Below, piece after piece: positions 24,747 through 34,985 of a DNA stretch of 64,000 nt. This stretch comes from Rhizobium sp. Root1220 (lineage in GTDB: Bacteria; Pseudomonadota; Alphaproteobacteria; Rhizobiales; Rhizobiaceae). The first letter of the stretch is position 1. The number at the start of each line of letters is the position of its first letter. The notes beneath the pieces are model-generated. The model did no database searches. It saw only the letters and a list, made by a program, of their open reading frames with translations, and was not told where the DNA came from. The translations under genes were made by a program, and so were the position numbers. Location of the stretch: NCBI RefSeq assembly GCF_001426265.1, contig NZ_LMDG01000032.1, positions 179,900 to 243,899 on the forward strand, read 5' to 3'.

Positions 24747-27239
24747 CTATGATTTCCCCACCCGCAGCCGCAATGCGTTGGCGATTACCGATACTGAGGA
24801 GAGGCTCATCGCCGCGGCAGCGATCATCGGCGACAGCAGCAGTCCGAAAGCCGGATAGAGCACGCCTGCCGCAAGAGGCACGCCGAGCGCATTGTAGCCG
24901 AACGCAAAGGCGAGGTTCTGGCGGATATTGCGCATGGTCTCCTCGGCCAGCCGGCGCGCCCTGACGATGCCGTTGAGGTCGCCCTTCACAAGGGTGATGC
25001 CGGCGCTTTCCATTGCTACATCGGCACCAGTGCCCATAGCAATTCCAACGTCAGCGGCGGCGAGAGCGGGTGCATCATTGACACCGTCCCCAGCCATGGC
25101 GACCACGGCGCCCGTCGATTTCAGCTCGTCGATCAGCAGCTTCTTGCCTTCCGGCAGAATATCGGCGCGCACCTGGTCAATGCCGAGGCGCTTGGCGACG
25201 GCGCGGGCGGTACGCTCGTTGTCGCCGGTCGCCATGATGATGGTGAGGCCGCTTTCCTGTAGCGCCTTGATGGCGGCCGCCGTGGTCGGTTTGATGCGGT
25301 CGGCGACGGCGACGAAGCCGGCAAGCGCCCCGCCGATAACGACGAACATCACCGTCTTGCCGTCGTCGCGCAACGCCTGGATCCGGTCGGCCAGCGGGCC
25401 GATGTCGATGCCGAGATCGGCCATCATCGCGGCATTGCCGAGCGCCACCCTGGCGTCGCCGGCCGTGCCCTGAACTCCCTTGCCGGTCTTCGCCTCGAAG
25501 CCGGTGACCTGCAGGAACGTGATGCCTCGCTCTTCCGCGCCCGAGACGATGGCTTCGGCGAGCGGATGTTCCGAGCCGCGCTCGAGGCTGGCCGCGAGCG
25601 TCAACAGGTAGGCCTCATCGACGCTGCCAATCGGCACGACGTCGGTCAGTTTCGGCTTGCCCTCGGTGAGCGTGCCGGTCTTGTCGACGATCAGCGTATC
25701 GACCTTCGAAAAGCGTTCCAGCGCTTCGGCATCCTTGATCAGCACGCCCTCATGGGCGCCGCGCCCGGTGGCGATCATGATCGACATCGGCGTCGCCAGA
25801 CCGAGCGCGCAGGGGCAGGCGATGATCAGCACGGCGACGGCTGCCAAGAGCGCATGCGCCATGCGCGGCTCCGGCCCGACCAAGCTCCAGACGAAGAAAG
25901 CAAGGACGGCGACGGCGACGACGGCGGGAACGAAGAAGGCCGAGACGCGATCGACGGCGCCCTGGATCGGCGCCCGCGAGCGCTGCGCCTTGGCGACCAT
26001 ATCGACGATGCGCGACAGCGTCGTTTCCGCGCCGATCCTCTCGGCGGTCATGACCAGCGTGCCATTCCTGTTGATCGTGCCGCCGGTGAGCGGATCGCCC
26101 TTCGTCTTTTCGACGGGCAGGGGCTCGCCGGTGATCATCGATTCGTCGATGGTCGACTGGCCTTCATCGACGGAGCCGTCGACCGGGACGCGTTCGCCGG
26201 GGCGCACGCGCAGCCGGTCGCCGAGCTGGATGTCGTCGACCGGGATATCGCTGTCGCTGCCATCCGCATTGACGCGCCGCGCGGTCTTCGGCGCGAGATC
26301 GAGCAAGGCGCGGATCGCCGAGCCGGTGCGTTCACGCGCCTTCAGTTCCAGCACCTGGCCGACGAAGACCAGCGCGACGATGACGGACGCGGCCTCGAAA
26401 TAGACCGGGACCATGCCGCCATGGACCATGAACGTATGCGGGAAGAGGCCGGGCGCGATAGTGGCAACGAGGCTGTAGATATAGGCCGTGCCGACGCCGA
26501 GGCCGATCAGCGTCCACATGTTGGGGCTGCGATTGACGACCGACTTCCACGCACGGCGAAAGAAGGGCAGCGCGGCCCAGAGCACGACAGGCGTTGCCAG
26601 CAGCAACTCGATCCAGGTCGAAAGCTCTTCGCCGATGATATCGCGCAGCGGCAGGCCGACCATCGGCGCCATGGTCAGGGCGAGCAGCGGGACCGACAGC
26701 ACGGCGCTGACCCAGAGCCGGCGGGTGAAATCGAGGAGTTCCGGGTTCGGTCCCTCGTCGGACGGCGGCACGCCCATCGGCTCCAGCGCCATGCCGCATT
26801 TCGGGCAGTCGCCGGGATGGTCGCTGATCACCTCCGGATGCATCGGGCAGGTATAGAGCGTACCCTTCGGCACGGGTTTTGCTGCCGGTTTGCTGCCGTG
26901 AAGATAGGCCTCCGGCTCCGCTTCGAACTTCGCCTGGCAGCTCGCCGAGCAGAAATAGAATTTCTCGCCGCCATGCTTCAGGAAATGGGCGGCGGTCGAG
27001 CGGTCGACGCTCATGCCGCAGACCGGGTCCTTCGCCGTCAGGTAATCCTGTGGCGCGGCCTCGAATTTCGCCCGGCAGCCGTCGCTGCAGAAATGATAGC
27101 TGCGCCCTTCATAGGCGAGCGTCGGCTTGCCGGCTTTCGGATCGACCGTCATGCCGCAGACGGGATCGCGCACGACATCGGCGTCCGGCCCATCATGACG
27201 ATGACTGTGGTCGCGATGATGGGTGTGCGTATCGTTCAT
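24747..27239 (-). CDS. copA: Copper-translocating P1B-type ATPase with two YHS domains
   Basis: An 830-residue Cu(I) export ATPase of the inner membrane. The first ~20 residues are His-rich. Two YHS-type domains follow (DPVCGMTVDPKAG...SYHFCSDGC; DPVCGMSVDRS...FYFCSASC), then a heavy-metal-binding element YTCPMHPEVISDHPGDCPKC. No CXXC HMA domain is seen. The core has the membrane CPC motif (IIACPCALGLATP), phosphorylated Asp519 in DKTGTL, an ATP-binding HP motif (EHPLAEAI) and GDGVNDAPALAAADVG. The promoter is a CueR-type 19-bp-spacer site. The gene is followed by cueR. Confidence 0.93.
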   Translation of the reverse strand: MNDTHTHHRDHSHRHDGPDADVVRDPVCGMTVDPKAGKPTLAYEGRSYHFCSDGCRAKFEAAPQDYLTAKDPVCGMSVDRSTAAHFLKHGGEKFYFCSASCQAKFEAEPEAYLHGSKPAAKPVPKGTLYTCPMHPEVISDHPGDCPKCGMALEPMGVPPSDEGPNPELLDFTRRLWVSAVLSVPLLALTMAPMVGLPLRDIIGEELSTWIELLLATPVVLWAALPFFRRAWKSVVNRSPNMWTLIGLGVGTAYIYSLVATIAPGLFPHTFMVHGGMVPVYFEAASVIVALVFVGQVLELKARERTGSAIRALLDLAPKTARRVNADGSDSDIPVDDIQLGDRLRVRPGERVPVDGSVDEGQSTIDESMITGEPLPVEKTKGDPLTGGTINRNGTLVMTAERIGAETTLSRIVDMVAKAQRSRAPIQGAVDRVSAFFVPAVVAVAVLAFFVWSLVGPEPRMAHALLAAVAVLIIACPCALGLATPMSIMIATGRGAHEGVLIKDAEALERFSKVDTLIVDKTGTLTEGKPKLTDVVPIGSVDEAYLLTLAASLERGSEHPLAEAIVSGAEERGITFLQVTGFEAKTGKGVQGTAGDARVALGNAAMMADLGIDIGPLADRIQALRDDGKTVMFVVIGGALAGFVAVADRIKPTTAAAIKALQESGLTIIMATGDNERTARAVAKRLGIDQVRADILPEGKKLLIDELKSTGAVVAMAGDGVNDAPALAAADVGIAMGTGADVAMESAGITLVKGDLNGIVRARRLAEETMRNIRQNLAFAFGYNALGVPLAAGVLYPAFGLLLSPMIAAAAMSLSSVSVIANALRLRVGKS

Positions 27240-27274
27240 GACTTTCTCCTTGACCCTGTTGGGCAGTGGAAAAG

Positions 27275-27305
27275 GTTATGAGCCTTCCAGCAACTGGAAG
27301 GTCAA
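27275..27305 (-). promoter_or_regulatory. CueR operator/promoter of the copper ATPase operon
   Basis: On the minus strand a -35 TTGACC (27300-27305) and a -10 CATAAC (27275-27280) are 19 bases apart, the over-long spacer of MerR-family promoters. The spacer holds a perfect dyad CCTTCCAG-CAA-CTGGAAGG (27283-27301), matching known CueR boxes. It lies 36 bases before the ATPase start. Confidence 0.88.
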
Positions 27306-27435
27306 GAAGAAAGTTCAGTTACGAGGGGCAAGGTGGAGACAAATGGTTGTCTGGCCGCTTATCGTATCGTGTTGGCCGTGATGGTGGAGATACGACCGGC
27401 CCCCATGATCTGGCAGACCCTGCGGCTATTCTTCT

Positions 27436-29514
27436 TCAGTCGACGAAGACGCCGACGCTCGCTGCGCGGCCCATCGCATCGATGACGGTGAGTTTCGAGT
27501 AGCCACCCCCATCCGGCATCCACTGATTGGTGCGTCGGCGGGAGATGTCGGGCAAGGGCTTGCCGTTGGCAAGCCAGCGGAACGGCGGCCGCCCGCCCTG
27601 CAGCTTCAGCATCAGTGGCGAGAGGTCGCCGCTTGTGGCACCAAGATCGACACGCGCCCCTTCCGGCGGATAGACGATCTGCGGGGCAGGTTCACGGCCC
27701 GACGTGACCAGAAGGCCGCTTGTATTGACGGCAAAGCGGCGCTGGCTGATCGGCAATTGCGCCTGAGCAATCCGCACGGCGCCCGATGGCGGGCGGGGAA
27801 GGGGGCTCGTGGCAATGCCCGACTTCGCGAAGCCTTCGAACAGGATGGGGGCGGCGGTGCCGTAGCCGGTCAATCCCGGCACCGCACCATTGTCTGGCCG
27901 CCCGACCCACACGCCGAGAACGAAGCGTCCATCGTAACCGACAGACCATGCGTCGCGATATCCATAGCTCGTACCCGTCTTGTAGGCGATGCCGCGCTGC
28001 GGTGCGCCGGCGGGCGGAATGACGCCGGAAAGGATGTCGGTGATGTTCCAGACGGCGACCGGCTCCAGCAGTGGTTCGCCGTCGATCTTGCCGGGTTGAT
28101 TGCTCACGCCATCGCCGATCCGAACTGGCTGGCCACGATTGGCGAGTGCCGCATACAGTTGAACCAGATCCTTCAGCGTGAGGCCGACGCCACCAAGGCC
28201 GATGGCCAAGCCCGGCGTTTCGTTCGGTGGCAGAACAGGGCGTACTTCGGCCCGCCGGAAACGGACCAATAGTTTTGCCGGATTGACGGCGTCGAGCAGC
28301 TTGACCGCCGGCACATTGAGCGACAGTTGCAGCGCCTCCCGGACGGTTACATCACCCTGGTAGCTCATGTCGAAGTTGCGCGGCCGATATCCGAAGAAAT
28401 CTGCGGGCCGATCCTCGATGATCGTTTCCTGGTTGACCAGTCCCTCCTCGAAAGCCAGGCCGTATATGAATGGCTTCAACGTGGAGCCGGGCGAACGGTT
28501 GACGCGCGCCATGTCGATCCAGCCCGAGCGGCTTGCATCGAAATAGTCCGCCGAGCCAACCTCGCCGACGATCTCGCCGGTGCGCGCGTCCGCCATCACC
28601 ATGGCAAGCGAAAGCCTCGGCCCAAGCTTGAGGGCAGCACCCCTTGCCACCGATTCCAGGCCCTCCTGTACCTGCTTCTTCAATGTCGTCCGATGCCGTG
28701 AAACCGCTGGTTCCTTGCGCAAGGCGGCTTCGGCGACATGGGCGGCAAGCGCCGGCAGTTGCATGCGCCTTGCTGGAACGAGAACGGTTGCGGCGCGTTC
28801 GGCTTCGCCGTCGCCGATCGCGTCGACCACGGCCACGCGTTCGAGCACGCGGCTGCGCGCGGCTTCGGCAGCGGCAAGATTGCGATCAGGCCGGCGCTTT
28901 TCCGGCAGCTGCGGCAGGGCAACGAGAAGGGCTGCCTGCGCGACTGTCATGCGTTTCGGCTCCCTGCCGAAATAGGCAAGACTTGCGGCGCGAACGCCTT
29001 CGAGATTGCCGCCGTAGGGCGCGTAGGTGAGGTAAAGGTCTAAGATCTGCTTCTTGGAGAGCCGCCGCTCGATCTGGACGGCGCGTGCCATCTGCCGCAG
29101 CTTTGCCGAAAGGGACCGGCCCTGTCGTGGCTCGATCAAGCGGGCCACTTGCATCGACAAGGTGGAGCCGCCGGAAACGATGCGGCCATTCGTGAGCATC
29201 TGAACCGCGGCGCGGCCAATCGCCCAAGGATCCACCCCGGCATGCTCGTAAAAGCGCCGGTCCTCGTAGGCAACGAGCATCCGCAGGAATTGCGGGTCGA
29301 CATCGGCGACAGTGGTTTTCAGCCGCCAGAGACCCTCGGGCGTCGCAAAGGCGCGCAGGAGCTGACCGTCCGCGTCCAGCACCTCTGCGGAAACCGTGGC
29401 TTTGGCAAGCGGTGGCGGGAAGGCCTTGTCCGCTGCGGAAATCGCAAAAAGCGCCGCACCGGCAACGAGGATGCCGGTTGCAGCTCCGATTGCAATTGTC
29501 CGCCTCAGTCTCAT
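27436..29514 (-). CDS. pbpC: Penicillin-binding protein 1C
   Basis: A 692-residue bifunctional peptidoglycan synthase. An N-terminal membrane anchor (RTIAIGAATGILVAGAALFA) precedes a glycosyltransferase-51 domain with VAYEDRRFYEHAGVDPWAI and GGSTLSMQVARLI. The transpeptidase domain has RSPGSTLKPFIYG (SxxK) and KTGTSYGYRDAWSVG (KTG). The C-terminal ~90 residues match the PBP1C-specific domain. Its ATG overlaps the stop of the macroglobulin gene (ATGA), so the two are coupled, as in many proteobacteria where PbpC and alpha-2-macroglobulin pair for periplasmic defence and repair. A frame open further upstream lies within the macroglobulin gene and is not used. Confidence 0.92.
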   Translation of the reverse strand: MRLRRTIAIGAATGILVAGAALFAISAADKAFPPPLAKATVSAEVLDADGQLLRAFATPEGLWRLKTTVADVDPQFLRMLVAYEDRRFYEHAGVDPWAIGRAAVQMLTNGRIVSGGSTLSMQVARLIEPRQGRSLSAKLRQMARAVQIERRLSKKQILDLYLTYAPYGGNLEGVRAASLAYFGREPKRMTVAQAALLVALPQLPEKRRPDRNLAAAEAARSRVLERVAVVDAIGDGEAERAATVLVPARRMQLPALAAHVAEAALRKEPAVSRHRTTLKKQVQEGLESVARGAALKLGPRLSLAMVMADARTGEIVGEVGSADYFDASRSGWIDMARVNRSPGSTLKPFIYGLAFEEGLVNQETIIEDRPADFFGYRPRNFDMSYQGDVTVREALQLSLNVPAVKLLDAVNPAKLLVRFRRAEVRPVLPPNETPGLAIGLGGVGLTLKDLVQLYAALANRGQPVRIGDGVSNQPGKIDGEPLLEPVAVWNITDILSGVIPPAGAPQRGIAYKTGTSYGYRDAWSVGYDGRFVLGVWVGRPDNGAVPGLTGYGTAAPILFEGFAKSGIATSPLPRPPSGAVRIAQAQLPISQRRFAVNTSGLLVTSGREPAPQIVYPPEGARVDLGATSGDLSPLMLKLQGGRPPFRWLANGKPLPDISRRRTNQWMPDGGGYSKLTVIDAMGRAASVGVFVD

Positions 29515-32500
29515 GGCTGTGCCGCGACGACCTCCATCTTGCCGGTCGCCGTCCGCGCCGACAGCTGCGGCCGGTACATGTCCTCGACATTCGCTGCCGG
29601 ATGATCGTAGGTGCCGGGTGTGACGGCGCGCACGACATAGGCGACGTTGATTTCGCGATTGTCGTCCGCCGACCGATTGAATGCTGCGACGAAACGGTCG
29701 TTGCGGAACTCCGTATGAGCGGCAGTGACCTCGCCGATCCAGTCGAAGTTGGTCAATTGCGCGCTGTCGACAAGGTTCGGATTGTCGATCTGGAAGCCGG
29801 CCGGCAGCAGGTCGGTGACCACGATGCGGGACGGCCACTGGTTGCTCTCGGTGACATGCAGAACGACCACGTAACGCTCGTTCTGCCTGGCTTCGGTCAC
29901 GTTCGCCTGCTCGCCATCCAACGTGTAGTAGGTGCGATCGATGGCGAACCCGTCGCCGCCCGCTGGTAGCGGAGTAGCCGGAGCGGCTACCGTTGTGACG
30001 ACGGCCGAGACCGGATCGCTTGTCTGGTTGGTTAGTGTCAGCGGATTGCCGAGCAGTGCGTCACCCGTCATCTTCGCCATGTAGGCTCCGCTATGCAGTC
30101 CGCCGTTGACATCTATCTTCAGCGAGTCGTCGCCACCCTGGATCGCCCGGGCGGCAAGCAGCATCCATGCCTGTTCCTGAGTGCTGGTGTACTTGTTGCG
30201 CTCCCATTCCTTGGCTACGGCTTTCGCGAGCTCTGGCACCACGGGCGGCACCGGGCGGCTCTCCGCGGCAAGCGCGAGGATGGCGGCGCCGTCCCGCAGA
30301 ATGGAGCCGTAGTCCGTGCGGGACAGGTTGACGCGAGTGACCATCGATTGCTCCGACATCTGAAGCGCATCGAGGAAGATGTTCCTGGACCGCGTCGCAT
30401 CGCCATACAGCGCAAGGGCCGCAGCAATGTGAGCCTTGGCAAGAGGGGTGGGGAAGTCGTTGATCATCGTATCGGCGTAGTAGCGCAGATCGCTGATCGC
30501 GGCCTTCTTGTTGCGGGCGAGTACATAAAGCGCGTAGGCGATCTGGTCTCCCTGATCCTTGACGTTGACGTCATAGCTCAGAGCATTCTGCAGGTTCTCC
30601 AATGCCTGTGAGAGTGCCCGATCCGGCACGTCGTATTTCTGCTCGCGGGCGCGGGTCAGGAAGTCCGTGACATAGGAATCCAGCCAGAGGTCGCCGCTGT
30701 CCGGTCCCCAGAGTCCGAAACTACCGGCCGAGGCCTGGTAGGAAAGGACACGGTAGATCGCATCCTGAACGCGCTTCCTCACGTCGGCGTCGTTCTCCAG
30801 GCCGGTCTGCTCGGCAAGCTCACTCAGATAGAGGAGCGGCAGCGCGCGGCTCGTTGTCTGCTCAGCGCAGCCGAATGGATACCGATCCAGCGACATCAGC
30901 AGGGCCGCGATATCGAAGGCAGCCGACCGGGTGACGCTGACATTGACGGAGGCGCCGGGCAAGACGCTGTCAGAAAGCAGCGCAGCGTCCACCGTGAGCT
31001 TGGCGCCCGGATTGAGGGCAAGCACGCGGCGTTCGGTCACCGGCAGCACTGCTGGCCGAATTGGCACGTCGATCGTTTGATCCAGCGAAAGCCCAGCCTC
31101 ATCAGAGAGGTTGATCGAAACGCTGCCACCTCCGGGTTGCAGGCCGGTCACCGCGAGGGTCAGCGCCGACTTGGCGCCGGCATCCAGGCGGATCGTTTGC
31201 GCTCCGTTGTCGACCGAAATGGCATCGTTACCCGCGATCGTCAGCTTGTAGTCACCTGCAGGCGCATCGGTATTGGCGATGTCGAGGCGCAGCTCCGACT
31301 TGTCGCCAGGCGCCAGGAACTGCGGCAGGCTTGCGGTGACGACGATCGGATCGCGGATGACTACGTCCCGGGTCGCATGACCGACGCCCGATTTCGACCA
31401 GGCGACCGCCACGACCCGGGCCGTGCCGTTGAATTGTGGAATGTCGAAGCTGACTTGCGCCCTACCTTCGCCATCCAGCTTCACCGGACCGGAGAAGAAC
31501 GCAACGAGCTTCTGCGTGGGTGGGTTACCCTGCAGTGCGACCGCGCCACCGTCGCCGCCGGTTCGGAGCTTGCCGGTTGCGCCCAATGATCCATCGATCA
31601 GGCGGCCGTAGAGGTCGCGGATTTCGAGACCGAGTTGGCGCTGGCCGAAATACCAGTTCTCCGGGTTCGGTGGTTCGTAGCGGGTGAGATTGAGAATACC
31701 CACATCGACCGCTGCAATCGTGACATAGGCATCCTCGTTGGCACCTGCTCCCGCCACCGCAAGGCTGATGGGAAGAGGTCCGCGCGGCAGCATCTTCTCC
31801 GGCGTGTCTATCTTCACCTGCAGCGCGCGCTCCTCCGGATCGACCTTCAGCCATTTCACCCCGATGGCACGCATCGGCATGTGACTGTCCTGTGCGTCGC
31901 CCGGACGAAACAGCGTAGCTGTGACGTAAGCACCGGCCCCCCATTCGGCCGTGACCGGGATTTCGATTTCGCCGCCCTTGTCGCCGATCGACGCGTTCCG
32001 GACGGCAAAAAGGGTTTCTGTCCCGCCCGCGACCATCAGTTCGCCGGCATATCGCGAGGAGACCTTCAGCTTCGCGGTCTCGCCGACCTTATAGCTATCC
32101 TTGTCGAGCGCGATCTCCAATCCGTCCGGCGTTTCCGTCGACGTTGCCTGCACGAACCAGCCGGCATCGAATTCGACGCTCGATGCTGGACCATCGGCAG
32201 CGGTGCTTTCGACCTCGAGACGATAGCGGCCCCATTGGACCGGTGAGGATATCCTGGCACCGTCCACGCTCACATCGACGGTGCCGTTCCCGACCTGTTC
32301 GGCTGTATAGACCGGCTCATATTTCCATGCAGTGCCGTCGCGATACCATTGGTAGTCGCGGTTGAGCTTGTAGAGCTTCCAGCGAAGACCTTCGATTTCC
32401 TCCTTTTGGCCGTTGTCATTGACGCCGATGATCGTGAAGTTGGCGATCGAGTTTTCGCCGAGATCGCCCGAAAACTCAGGCTTTATGCCAATCATCGAGC

Positions 32501-34985
32501 CCTGGTTCCTGACGGGAACAACCAGCGAGCGCTCGATGGCGCGACCGCCGGCTTCCTGCATGCGGATATAGACGGTCGCATTGAGAAGTTGTGTCGTTGC
32601 CGGCAGATCACCCACAGTGAGATCCGTCACCCCCTCGCCATCGGCGTCAAGCTCCGCCAAGCCGTCGATCGACTGGCGAGACTCTTCGCTCGCGTCTTCG
32701 TCGGCGAGCCCGAAGAAATAGCCGGGGAACGCCTCGCTCTGGCGCGTCGGCTTGATGACGACGTCACCTTCAAGCGTCAGCCCGGCTGCCGGCGCACCGT
32801 AGAGATATTTGCCGCTGATGGTGATGGTCGCCGGCGTATCGGGACCGATCACCTTTGCGTCGGTCGTGACCTCCATGTCGGTGCGATCCGGCACGAAGTC
32901 GTCAACGAGGAAGCTTTTGGTTGCGATCGCGGAGCTCTTCGGATCAGTATGGATGTTCATCGTCCAGGTGCCGCGCATGGCATTGTCCTGAACGGCAAAG
33001 TCGATCGTGTAGCCGCCGACATTGCTTGTCTGACTGACGATTCTGCGCTCCTCGACGCCATCGGGGCGAAGGAAAATGAAGGTGAGCGGCAGGTTCTCGA
33101 TCGCCATGCCGTCGGTGTCGCGCGCCAGCGCCGCGGCATGAACCGTCTCGCCTGCGCGATAAATGCCGCGCTCGGTCCAGGTGAGCACGTCGATTGCACC
33201 GGGCGAGGCGCGGCCGGTGACGCCGCGATCGGAAAGATCGAAGCCAGCACGCGTCATGTCGAGGAAAACGTAGTCGGACGTCCCGTTCCTGGCGGTGATG
33301 ACAGCCGGCGTCAACGCCGCTGTGCCGCGGATCAGGCCCGCTGTGAACGTGGCGCGGCCATCTGCATCGGTCGTTGCCGTGCCGAGGACCTCGTTGTTCT
33401 TCGCAAGAAGCTGCAGCGCCACGCCGGCCATCGGCTTGGCGGAGGCCAGTGAACGGGCAAAGACGTTCAGCCCATCCGTTCCGGCATAGGTGGTAACGCC
33501 GATATCGGAGACGACGAACCATTGTGTCGCCTGGGCATTCCAGTCCTGGTCGGGCGTGTTCGGCGCGGTGGCCGTGAGAACGTAGACTCCGGGTTTGCGT
33601 TCGGGCAACGCTTCGTCCAACGGGAAACTGGTGACGACATCCTTGTTCAGGTCGTTGCTGATCTCGATCGAACCCTGCCAGACCATTTCGCCGCTTTCAT
33701 CCTCGATGCGCTGGGCGCTGTAGCCGTCGAGTTGGGTCAGAAACTGCGAACTGGTCAGCAGCGGCGCGATGCCGCGATCGCCGATCCGGTAGAGCTTGAG
33801 ATTGGCGGAGGGCATGTTGACCGACACGATCGGAATACCGCGCCGCGCTGTCGAAGGCAGCACGAAGCTGTCGCCGGTGAAACGCACGCTGGCAGTACGA
33901 TCTTTGACGTAGATGTCGAGGCTGACCGGTGCCTCCAGAACCTCGTCGACCGAGGAGGGGAGGCCGGTGCGGAAGGCGATCTTGTAGTTTTCCCCATGCG
34001 CCAGACCTTCGACACAAATCTGCTTGTCCTTGGTCTCTAGCGCTTTGGGAGAAGCGTCGTTGAGCGTCACGAACGGCGTGTAGTCCGTTGTCTTGATGAG
34101 CGATTCCGAGAAGGTCACGCAGGCGCGTGGCGCCGCGCTGTCGGCATCAACGGTATGTTCGGTAATGCGGAAGCCTTGCGTCGATTTCAATTGAAGATAA
34201 GCCGCCTGCACTTCCTTTGAATTCACCAGCGCCAAGCTCGCCTTGTAGGCATTGAGAGCGGCACGATAATTCGTGTTCTTTTCCAGTGCGGCCGCCAGCA
34301 CCGCCAATGCGTCCGCACGGCTGGAGGTGGTCCGCGTCGCGTCGTAGCCGTTGATAGCTGCCAGCACCGCCTGACCGTAAATCTCGCCGCCATTGTTGTC
34401 GTCGGTCTTGACGAAGCTGTCGCCCGCGCGCGCGGTTTCCAGCCATAGCTCCGCATTGTCGGGGGTCAGCGCGAGCGCACCGCGGAGGGATTTGAGTGCA
34501 TCGGTGACGTTGCCAGCTGTCAGGTCGATCCGCGCGTTGGCGATCAGGCTGTCTGCAGTCTGGCCTTGCTGGTCGTCGGCAAGCTCGAGATTTGCCTTGT
34601 CGTCTCGCGCCTGCTGCAGCACGTCGCCGGATAGGAAGCCAAGGCGCGGCGCAGCGCCGATGTCGGGTTCCTGCTGCTGCGCCGTTTCGACGATCTTTCC
34701 CGCGATGGCGCCGGGGAAGGCGTTCATCGCCTTGAAATCGGACTTAAGGAAGCACCACTTCACATTCGGATTATAGGTGAACGCCTTGCAGGATTTGTCG
34801 CCGATACAGGACGTCTTGCATTGATCGAGGGTGACATTCTGTTCCGTGCGCAAGTCGAAGCCAAAATAATCGGCGTCCCGGATTGTCTGGATCTCGCGTT
34901 TGGTGTCGGTCGCAAATGCGGTGGAGCCGGCGAAGATGGTCGAAAGCGCAATGGCAGTAATGGCAAGAAGCGAGCGTACAGACAT
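29511..34985 (-). CDS. Alpha-2-macroglobulin family protease trap with PAN domain
   Basis: An 1824-residue periplasmic protein of the bacterial alpha-2-macroglobulin (YfhM-like) family. A signal peptide (residues 1-25) is followed by a Cys-rich PAN/Apple-like domain (~35-95: LDQCKTSCIGDKSCKAFTYN, WCFLKS), tetratricopeptide-like helices to ~270, a row of MG domains, then the thioester domain. The thioester motif CAEQ (Cys1373, in RYPFGCAEQTTSRALPLLYL) is intact, so it should trap attacking proteases covalently. pbpC follows with an overlapping start. The PAN domain is an addition at the N-terminus relative to E. coli-type members. Confidence 0.93.
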   Translation of the reverse strand: MSVRSLLAITAIALSTIFAGSTAFATDTKREIQTIRDADYFGFDLRTEQNVTLDQCKTSCIGDKSCKAFTYNPNVKWCFLKSDFKAMNAFPGAIAGKIVETAQQQEPDIGAAPRLGFLSGDVLQQARDDKANLELADDQQGQTADSLIANARIDLTAGNVTDALKSLRGALALTPDNAELWLETARAGDSFVKTDDNNGGEIYGQAVLAAINGYDATRTTSSRADALAVLAAALEKNTNYRAALNAYKASLALVNSKEVQAAYLQLKSTQGFRITEHTVDADSAAPRACVTFSESLIKTTDYTPFVTLNDASPKALETKDKQICVEGLAHGENYKIAFRTGLPSSVDEVLEAPVSLDIYVKDRTASVRFTGDSFVLPSTARRGIPIVSVNMPSANLKLYRIGDRGIAPLLTSSQFLTQLDGYSAQRIEDESGEMVWQGSIEISNDLNKDVVTSFPLDEALPERKPGVYVLTATAPNTPDQDWNAQATQWFVVSDIGVTTYAGTDGLNVFARSLASAKPMAGVALQLLAKNNEVLGTATTDADGRATFTAGLIRGTAALTPAVITARNGTSDYVFLDMTRAGFDLSDRGVTGRASPGAIDVLTWTERGIYRAGETVHAAALARDTDGMAIENLPLTFIFLRPDGVEERRIVSQTSNVGGYTIDFAVQDNAMRGTWTMNIHTDPKSSAIATKSFLVDDFVPDRTDMEVTTDAKVIGPDTPATITISGKYLYGAPAAGLTLEGDVVIKPTRQSEAFPGYFFGLADEDASEESRQSIDGLAELDADGEGVTDLTVGDLPATTQLLNATVYIRMQEAGGRAIERSLVVPVRNQGSMIGIKPEFSGDLGENSIANFTIIGVNDNGQKEEIEGLRWKLYKLNRDYQWYRDGTAWKYEPVYTAEQVGNGTVDVSVDGARISSPVQWGRYRLEVESTAADGPASSVEFDAGWFVQATSTETPDGLEIALDKDSYKVGETAKLKVSSRYAGELMVAGGTETLFAVRNASIGDKGGEIEIPVTAEWGAGAYVTATLFRPGDAQDSHMPMRAIGVKWLKVDPEERALQVKIDTPEKMLPRGPLPISLAVAGAGANEDAYVTIAAVDVGILNLTRYEPPNPENWYFGQRQLGLEIRDLYGRLIDGSLGATGKLRTGGDGGAVALQGNPPTQKLVAFFSGPVKLDGEGRAQVSFDIPQFNGTARVVAVAWSKSGVGHATRDVVIRDPIVVTASLPQFLAPGDKSELRLDIANTDAPAGDYKLTIAGNDAISVDNGAQTIRLDAGAKSALTLAVTGLQPGGGSVSINLSDEAGLSLDQTIDVPIRPAVLPVTERRVLALNPGAKLTVDAALLSDSVLPGASVNVSVTRSAAFDIAALLMSLDRYPFGCAEQTTSRALPLLYLSELAEQTGLENDADVRKRVQDAIYRVLSYQASAGSFGLWGPDSGDLWLDSYVTDFLTRAREQKYDVPDRALSQALENLQNALSYDVNVKDQGDQIAYALYVLARNKKAAISDLRYYADTMINDFPTPLAKAHIAAALALYGDATRSRNIFLDALQMSEQSMVTRVNLSRTDYGSILRDGAAILALAAESRPVPPVVPELAKAVAKEWERNKYTSTQEQAWMLLAARAIQGGDDSLKIDVNGGLHSGAYMAKMTGDALLGNPLTLTNQTSDPVSAVVTTVAAPATPLPAGGDGFAIDRTYYTLDGEQANVTEARQNERYVVVLHVTESNQWPSRIVVTDLLPAGFQIDNPNLVDSAQLTNFDWIGEVTAAHTEFRNDRFVAAFNRSADDNREINVAYVVRAVTPGTYDHPAANVEDMYRPQLSARTATGKMEVVAAQP

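Noticed and set aside
25566..27281. 571-codon plus-strand frame opposite the copper ATPase
   Set aside because: Low-complexity Arg/Asp/Gly composition from antisense reading. The ATPase motifs on the minus strand are complete.
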